DNA of 64,000 bases from Thinopyrum elongatum (taxonomy: Eukaryota; Streptophyta; Magnoliopsida; Poales; Poaceae). Numbering within the stretch: the stretch's first letter is position 1; every line of letters begins with the position of its first letter. Below the pieces are notes generated by a model. The model saw nothing but the letters and a program-made list of their open reading frames with translations. It ran no database searches and was not told where the DNA came from. This document shows, in pieces, positions 58,501-64,000 of the stretch. The stretch is from the NCBI GenBank assembly GCA_011799875.1, contig CM022298.1, positions 57,625,015-57,689,014 of the forward strand, written 5' to 3'. The position numbers and the translations under genes are program-made.

Positions 58501-60867
58501 TTATTCATAACATCGAACATCAAAAGTTCTCTTATAAACAACCTTCTTGCAAGATACCTTATGCAATGGGCTAGAGTTTGTGAAACTCTAAATGAATAAT
58601 GAAAATAAATACATACGGTAATACACCGATGGAAGGTATAGTAACATTTACTATGTTCCCTGTGTATACCAAAACCTCATTCCTGGCTAGTCTTTCAGGC
58701 CATAGTAGTTCTTACATCGAGTTGCAACAGAATGCAATCGAGCGGGTATCTTTGTGATTAACTCACAATACCCAAGAATTAGTGATTAACATGTTTAACC
58801 ATAATTCCCAAGAACTATATCTTTGACCAGCCTTCTATACATCAAAAACTTGCATGACATTCATACATGAGCTGGATATTCCAGTCTTCTATCTTATTGC
58901 CTTTATACTTCTAACAGTTTAACTTTCAGTATTTCTCCTACTCTCAGAAGAAGCACCCAACTTAAGAGTGGCGTTAGCCCCGGACTTCCTAGGTGTGTAA
59001 GTCACACTAACACCCTTCGGACACTTCCTTTCTCTTTAAGTTGTTGTTTTATTCACTTTTCATCATATGACAGGCGTTCTACTGGATCCCTCTCTTATCA
59101 GTCTAATGCATAGTAAACTCCTTTACTAATAGTTTGCAAACAAACATTGCTTTAGATATCTCATATCTTTTAGCCTTTGTCTGTCTCTGAAAATGATTTT
59201 CAGATTCCATGAATATCACATAACTATCCAAACTTTCGAAGTTCAGGTCTGATGGAAGCAAACATATTGCACTTGACTGAAATGGAATTCTAGCTTTTGG
59301 ATCGAAGGACGAGAGTCACATGATCCATAGCATAAGCGACAGAATACCGAAAGTATGCGATAGGACAAAGTCCTTCTCAGCACTCTGGAGGACAATCCTC
59401 ACATTACGTTACCAACCGTAAAGATTTAACCAGATATTTAACAGCTATTCAATTTTAATAGGGAAGGTGGAAATGCGAGCCATTATTCTACAACTATTAT
59501 GCAAATCACACTTAGACAGTGTTCAAAATTAATTGCACTGAGAATTAAACAAGTTAATTCTACAGTGCGCTCCCACTCAAATCAATATCTCTCATAATTG
59601 ATTGTGAGTGATTCAAGATCCATATTACAATTCAACGCCAAGGATGTGTCCATCTCAAGTGACGAGAATTGCAATCGGTAGGCCAACTTGCCAATCACAT
59701 CTCTATGTGACTCTTGTTCATCTTTCGATGAGCGTGTTCCGAGCTCAGGACGCTCCTCCAGAACGTCAAGACAACCAAGTGATCTCACTGCGAGGTCTCA
59801 ACTCACCCGCCTCACACTTCCCTAATCGTTCGCACCCATGTGTCCATGTGATGCCCCGAAAAGTTAGGTGCCGTGACGGTGCTACACTTGGGAGAACACT
59901 AACTACTTGATATTTTTGTGAGAGATCACCCTAATAAAAGCGACTACCGCGCAATCAAAAAGGGTGCATCATAAGGGATAAACATCTCAGGCAATTCATA
60001 ATAGCATGATATGGTATAGCCCTTTCTGACGGAGAAGTCTTGTATTTCTTCGTCTTTGGCATTTGCGTCGGTGTTCACCTTCGCGAAGATTTCCACCACC
60101 TTGTCGATGCACCAGATAATATTGCTATCTCTATAGCTAATAAAATAATGCATTACAACAAGGTTGACACGCAGGTCATTTAAAGTGCAATCATATGGCT
60201 CCAGCCATCATGCCGAATCATGACACACAGGTCATGTTAATTAATTTACATCATATAGTCATCTCATACATAATCAAATTATTATGAGCACTGCTATACC
60301 ACATCAAATGCACATGCAAACCCTCCTGCAAAACCAAGTTAGACGCCTCTAATCGGTTCATGCAAAAACTTGTTTTACGTGGCTTCTAAGGTTTCGAAAC
60401 AAACCGAAGCTACCAACGTCCATCATCAAGTATGATAATTCAAGTCGCTAGATTAACTTTCCAGGGTGTATGAAAACCGAGATAATAAAATCTCGAGCCC
60501 CATACTAAACTTCGTCATACGCATGACCCCCGTGCAGATCATATTTGCATTGCCCTTTCGTCTGCAAAATTTCATCTTTCTTTTTAACTAAGGTGGAATT
60601 CAATGAACTGTTAGCACTTCGTTGATCAATCAGGATCGCGGATTGCCAGAACTTTGAAACTCCACCATACTGTTATCAAGATCAGAAATATGCAAATTCC
60701 AGGGAAGCAACAAGAACATCGGGTAACAGATTTCATCTGCTACCCGCACAAATAATTTTCAGTAATAGAACTCATCTACTACCTAATTATATTGTGCAAC
60801 ACCCATACATCTCTATGTATTCTAGATCGCAACCTGCATCTACGCATAGCACGGCTCATGATGCCAC
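55550..60867 (-). pseudogene. E2 internal unit D: decayed gag-pol with leader
   Basis: 5318 bp. RNase H remnant at 55762-56127; RT motif CVLD (56556-56567); integrase remnants around 57700-58222; decayed gag about 58650-59500; leader about 59600-60850. PBS complement ggctcatgatgcc ends at 60867. Its first 2.2 kb are almost identical to unit A. Confidence 0.88.
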
Positions 60868-63045
60868 TGTAGGGTAACGCAGCAAAAAACAAAATTTTTC
60901 CGACCTACGCACCAGCCCAGGACCACTATGGAGACTGCATACAAGGTTTGATCATTTTCGTTACCGACTCGTAGCGCAGCGGAAGTAGAGTCGATGACGA
61001 TCGGCGGTGCAGATCCCCGCAGCTAGGATTTACAACCTCCCAACCGCGAGGATGTATACCCTCGTCTTCCCTTCGGACAGCCCTCCGGGAGGCGGTCGAA
61101 CTGTCCCCCGGACGATGTCGCGGACAGCCCTTCGGGAGGACCTTCGAAACTCGAATGGTCACTCGGACAGCCCTTCGGGAGGACTCACAGAACTCGGACC
61201 GTCACTTGGACAGCCCTTCGGGAGGCACTCTCGAACAGCCCCTCGGGTACTAAGATCGAAACTACGACCTCTCTACAGAGTTGCACACATACGGTGTCAC
61301 CTATCCGGCAGGGCTTCGCCGTCCAGAACTAGTTCCTGCCGGAACCCAGACAGCCTTTCGGCTCTACGAAACTCTTTTCGTGGGAGGGAGAGAGAAGCCA
61401 GATAACATCTTGGCATGTGTATGAGAGCAAGGGATGAGTGTGGAGGGCTGCCCCTCCACCTCTATTTATAGGAAAGCCAAGGGGTAGGGTAGTTATCCAA
61501 TAAAACCCAAAGGCATATGAGGGAAGTCCTTCCACAAGGACCTAAAGGAGAAACCAAGGAACAAGAGGGGCTCCAAGGTGGAGCCCCTAGTGTGGCCGGC
61601 CACTCCCCCATGAGGGCCCCCCCAAAGGGGGTTCTCATCCATCCACATCACCTTCTAGAAGCCTTTAGCAAAAGCCCTAAAAGGTGGCTTCCAAAAATTA
61701 TCCAAAAAGCACTTTCACTATTCATGACGACATTTTTCAGCGTCCGTTCGAACTGAAAATATATATGTGGGCTTAGAACAATTCCAGTACCCACTAAAAT
61801 AATTTTCAACGCGTTCTGGAACAATTCCAGATTAGTGATTTTCATCTGCGAAAAGCATCTGAAGCGGTTCCGGCAGCTCCGAAACATTTCCGGTTTTTCT
61901 TCCAGAAAATTCCCAGAAGTTTCCAGAATGATTCTAGCACCCTCCAAGAATTATCAGGCATGTGCCGAAACCAATTTGACTTAATGGTATCCTCTGAAAC
62001 AACTTTTCAGTTTCACCGGAACTCATCCGGTGACCTCTCTCTGCGGAACTTTTCCGCTGTCCGAAACTTTTCGGTGTCCGAAACTTTTTCGGTGATTTTC
62101 TCTCAGACTCCCTGTCTAGTATTCAGCAGATAGATGACCCTTAAGCGTGTGACCCTATAGGTTCGGTGAAGTATAGACATGACACGGAACCCCTTCCGAT
62201 CAATGATCAACATCGGAGCCGTGGACACCCATATTGACCCCTATACCCACACGAATGAATATTCGAGTGAACCTCCAGTTGCCGTGTGCTATTTCTGTTG
62301 CTTCGCGATATGTTACAAATACCTGAGGTGAGACATGTTGGCATTCCCGTGGATCAACAACTTTTCCACTATGCTAGTTACCTCGTTACCGGTATTGTTC
62401 TCTTTTCTCGTTACCGTGTTCCGGCATCCCCGTGATCAAATCACAAAGTGTCTGGCCAGACGATGATGGATACCGTAACACCGAGAGGGCCCAGAGATAT
62501 CTCTCCATCGTCGGAGGAGCAAATCCCAATCTTGAGCTATCAAGTTACTTGACATACTTTCCCATGAACCCGTAAGCCGCCGTAATAGCCACCCATTTAC
62601 GGATGACGTTTAACAAACCCCAAAGTTCATGAAGCAAGCATGAAGAAACTCGATACTCTCATGGTCTGAGGAATCATGCAAACGTTAACCATCTCTGTGT
62701 TATTAACCATTAACTTGTGACGAATGAATCTCATAGCATAACATCAATCGGGTCGATTCAACACAAATGTTCTTCTAACATTTGTGCCCTCAAAGTTGCT
62801 GGCATAGACATGCCTATGATTGGGAAAACATAATCATCATGCAACACCTGAGCTAGTCTTAGAGGCATGACTAGGAATACATTTTACCGTTTATTATTCC
62901 ACACGTGCACATGGGTTTTCCCCAGAGCCTTTATGGATATACGGGCTCGGGAACCACAGCAGTTATAGCATGGAACATAAACCTAATTATGAACACGGAG
63001 ATAAATAATAACATTTATTATTGCCTCTAGGGCATATCTCCTACA
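60868..63045 (-). repeat. E2 right LTR (S7; 5' LTR in sense)
   Basis: 2178 bp. TATA at 61463-61470; 43-bp repeats at 61075-61247. The two ends match S2, but about 61404-62000, covering TATA and HSE, differs from S2 and shares bases with the solo LTR (ataacatcttggcatg) and S1 (caatttgac, tatcctctg). Confidence 0.93.
61463..61934 (-). promoter_or_regulatory. S7 core promoter and heat-shock-element cluster
   Basis: TATA at 61463-61470; HSE array at 61900-61934, complete to the final TTC. As the 5' LTR of E2 this would be the promoter actually driving the element. Confidence 0.66.
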
Positions 63046-64000
63046 GTTATCTCGTCGAGTTGCATTGTTCTCCCACTCACCTTTTTGAAAGAACCATTTC
63101 CTTCAAAAAGTATACCGTTCTTTGTGGCAAACCTATTTGCCTCGGTATAGTGAGGGAGGAATACCCAACATTTTAGGATAACCTACAAAGTAGCACTTGT
63201 ATGATTTGGAATAGGTTTGTAACCTTTTACACAAGCCCCATATTCCAAATGTTAAGAAAAGATATAACATGGTTGGGCGTACCATACCATGGTGTCATTT
63301 CAACAGACCTGATGAAGCTCTTTTCAGTGTAAAAGCCGTAGTCTCTAAAGCATCACTCTTTAAAAGGGATAATGGCAAATTTATTTATGTCATCTTTGAT
63401 CTTACCATGTCATAAATGGTTCGATTACATCTTCACGGACTTTCCACTTGCAGTGGTGTTCCGGGAGGTGCAAGTTATGAAACCCCTTTCACATCTCATC
63501 GGACATTCGCTAAATTTGTAACTCAAATATTCCTTTCTGCAATCGAATTGTAGAAACACAATTTTCTTGTTACAATGACTTCTACTTCATTTTTGAAAAC
63601 CTTTAGAATAATTTCAAAAGATCCAGACTTACGTCTTATCAAGTAAATATCCATATATCTACTTGAGTCATTTCTCAAGATAGATAAATCCACTACTTGC
63701 AATAACATTTATTGAACTACACACATCAAAATGTATGATCACCAATAAGTTTGTTGCTCGTTCCTTGTGGCCTGTGAACGGTATTTCAGTCACTTCACTT
63801 TTCGGAGGAAAGTTGCAAGTGCCAGATGATTCAAAATCAAACGACTTCAAAATCCATCATAATGGAATTTTTTCATGCGGGTTTCTCCAATGTGACCAAA
63901 TGCAGTGCCACACTTGTGTGGTATTCTTTTTAGTCTTGCGACATTTAGTGTCAGTGTTATGGATATATCATATTACCATCAGTATTCATAACATACGTCC
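63046..64000 (-). pseudogene. E1 internal region, continued: decayed integrase
   Basis: Resumes E1 with the duplicated gttat. The frame at 63668-63850 keeps TEIPFTGHKERATNLLVIIH and DVC, an rve-like start, but the zinc-finger cysteines read CNFP as in the other units, and D/E residues of the core are not in one frame. It runs off the right edge; E1 right LTR is outside the window. Confidence 0.85.

Larger units (their letters stand above)
28732..63045 (-). mobile_element. E2: long-LTR Copia element, interrupted by the E3 array
   Basis: Left LTR 28732-30755 plus 55396-55549, internal D 55550-60867, right LTR 60868-63045. Flanked by the perfect duplication gttat at 28727-28731 and 63046-63050, inside E1. 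Without the nested array it would be about 9.67 kb. Both LTRs share private bases at the outer end (gcagcaaaaaacaaaa) and the gatgtcgcgg variant, which confirms that they belong together. Confidence 0.93.

Overview
This is plant nuclear DNA, almost certainly from a grass of the wheat/barley tribe (Triticeae). The evidence is Copia LTRs of the BARE/WIS/Angela type (termini reading TGxxGGAxATATGCCCTAG), a Gypsy LTR end of the form TGATACGTCTCCAACGTATC, Stowaway MITEs with TA target duplications, and deep nesting of retrotransposons around a small gene island. All family assignments are by reading; no database search was run.

Layout. (1) 1-7598: an Angela/BARE-like Copia element, E0, on the minus strand. 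It has a partial left LTR, decayed pol and gag, a leader, a PBS and a complete right LTR. It is inserted in a Gypsy element. (2) 7599-17344: that Gypsy element, minus strand: RNase H, RT, protease, gag, an intact extra leader ORF, PBS and a 3.3-kb LTR. It is interrupted at 9304-11479 by a plus-strand solo LTR with a perfect 5-bp duplication (AGTAG). (3) 17345-17628: the tip of an older Gypsy LTR. (4) 17629-24121: a 6.5-kb low-repeat island with the only convincing host gene, an intronless dirigent-family gene (minus strand, 20975-21508), lying between two arms of an imperfect inverted repeat, plus Stowaway MITEs. (5) 24122-24809: the 3' end of a short-LTR Copia element. (6) 24810-64000: a three-level self-nest of one long-LTR Copia family, all on the minus strand.

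The nest resolves from target duplications. E1 (LTR 24810-26939) is cut at 28731 by E2 (28732-63045, TSD GTTAT). The left LTR of E2 is cut at 30755 by a 24.6-kb block (30756-55395, TSD TATTA). That block is not one element: it is a head-to-tail array LTR-A-LTR-B-LTR-C-LTR in which neighbouring units share LTRs. One of its four LTRs belongs to a different LTR subfamily, and the internal units are mosaics.

In this family every readable copy has lost the reverse transcriptase YVDD motif in the same way (CVLD) and has decayed gag, integrase and RNase H. The family therefore appears non-autonomous, probably mobilised in trans by Angela/BARE-like relatives such as E0, with which it shares leader, PBS and PPT layout. 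The LTRs also carry a dense array of perfect heat-shock-element units about 430 bp upstream of the TATA box and a 43-bp hairpin-forming repeat in the transcribed leader. The tandem array, the mosaic LTRs and the predicted heat-responsive promoter are the main points of interest.
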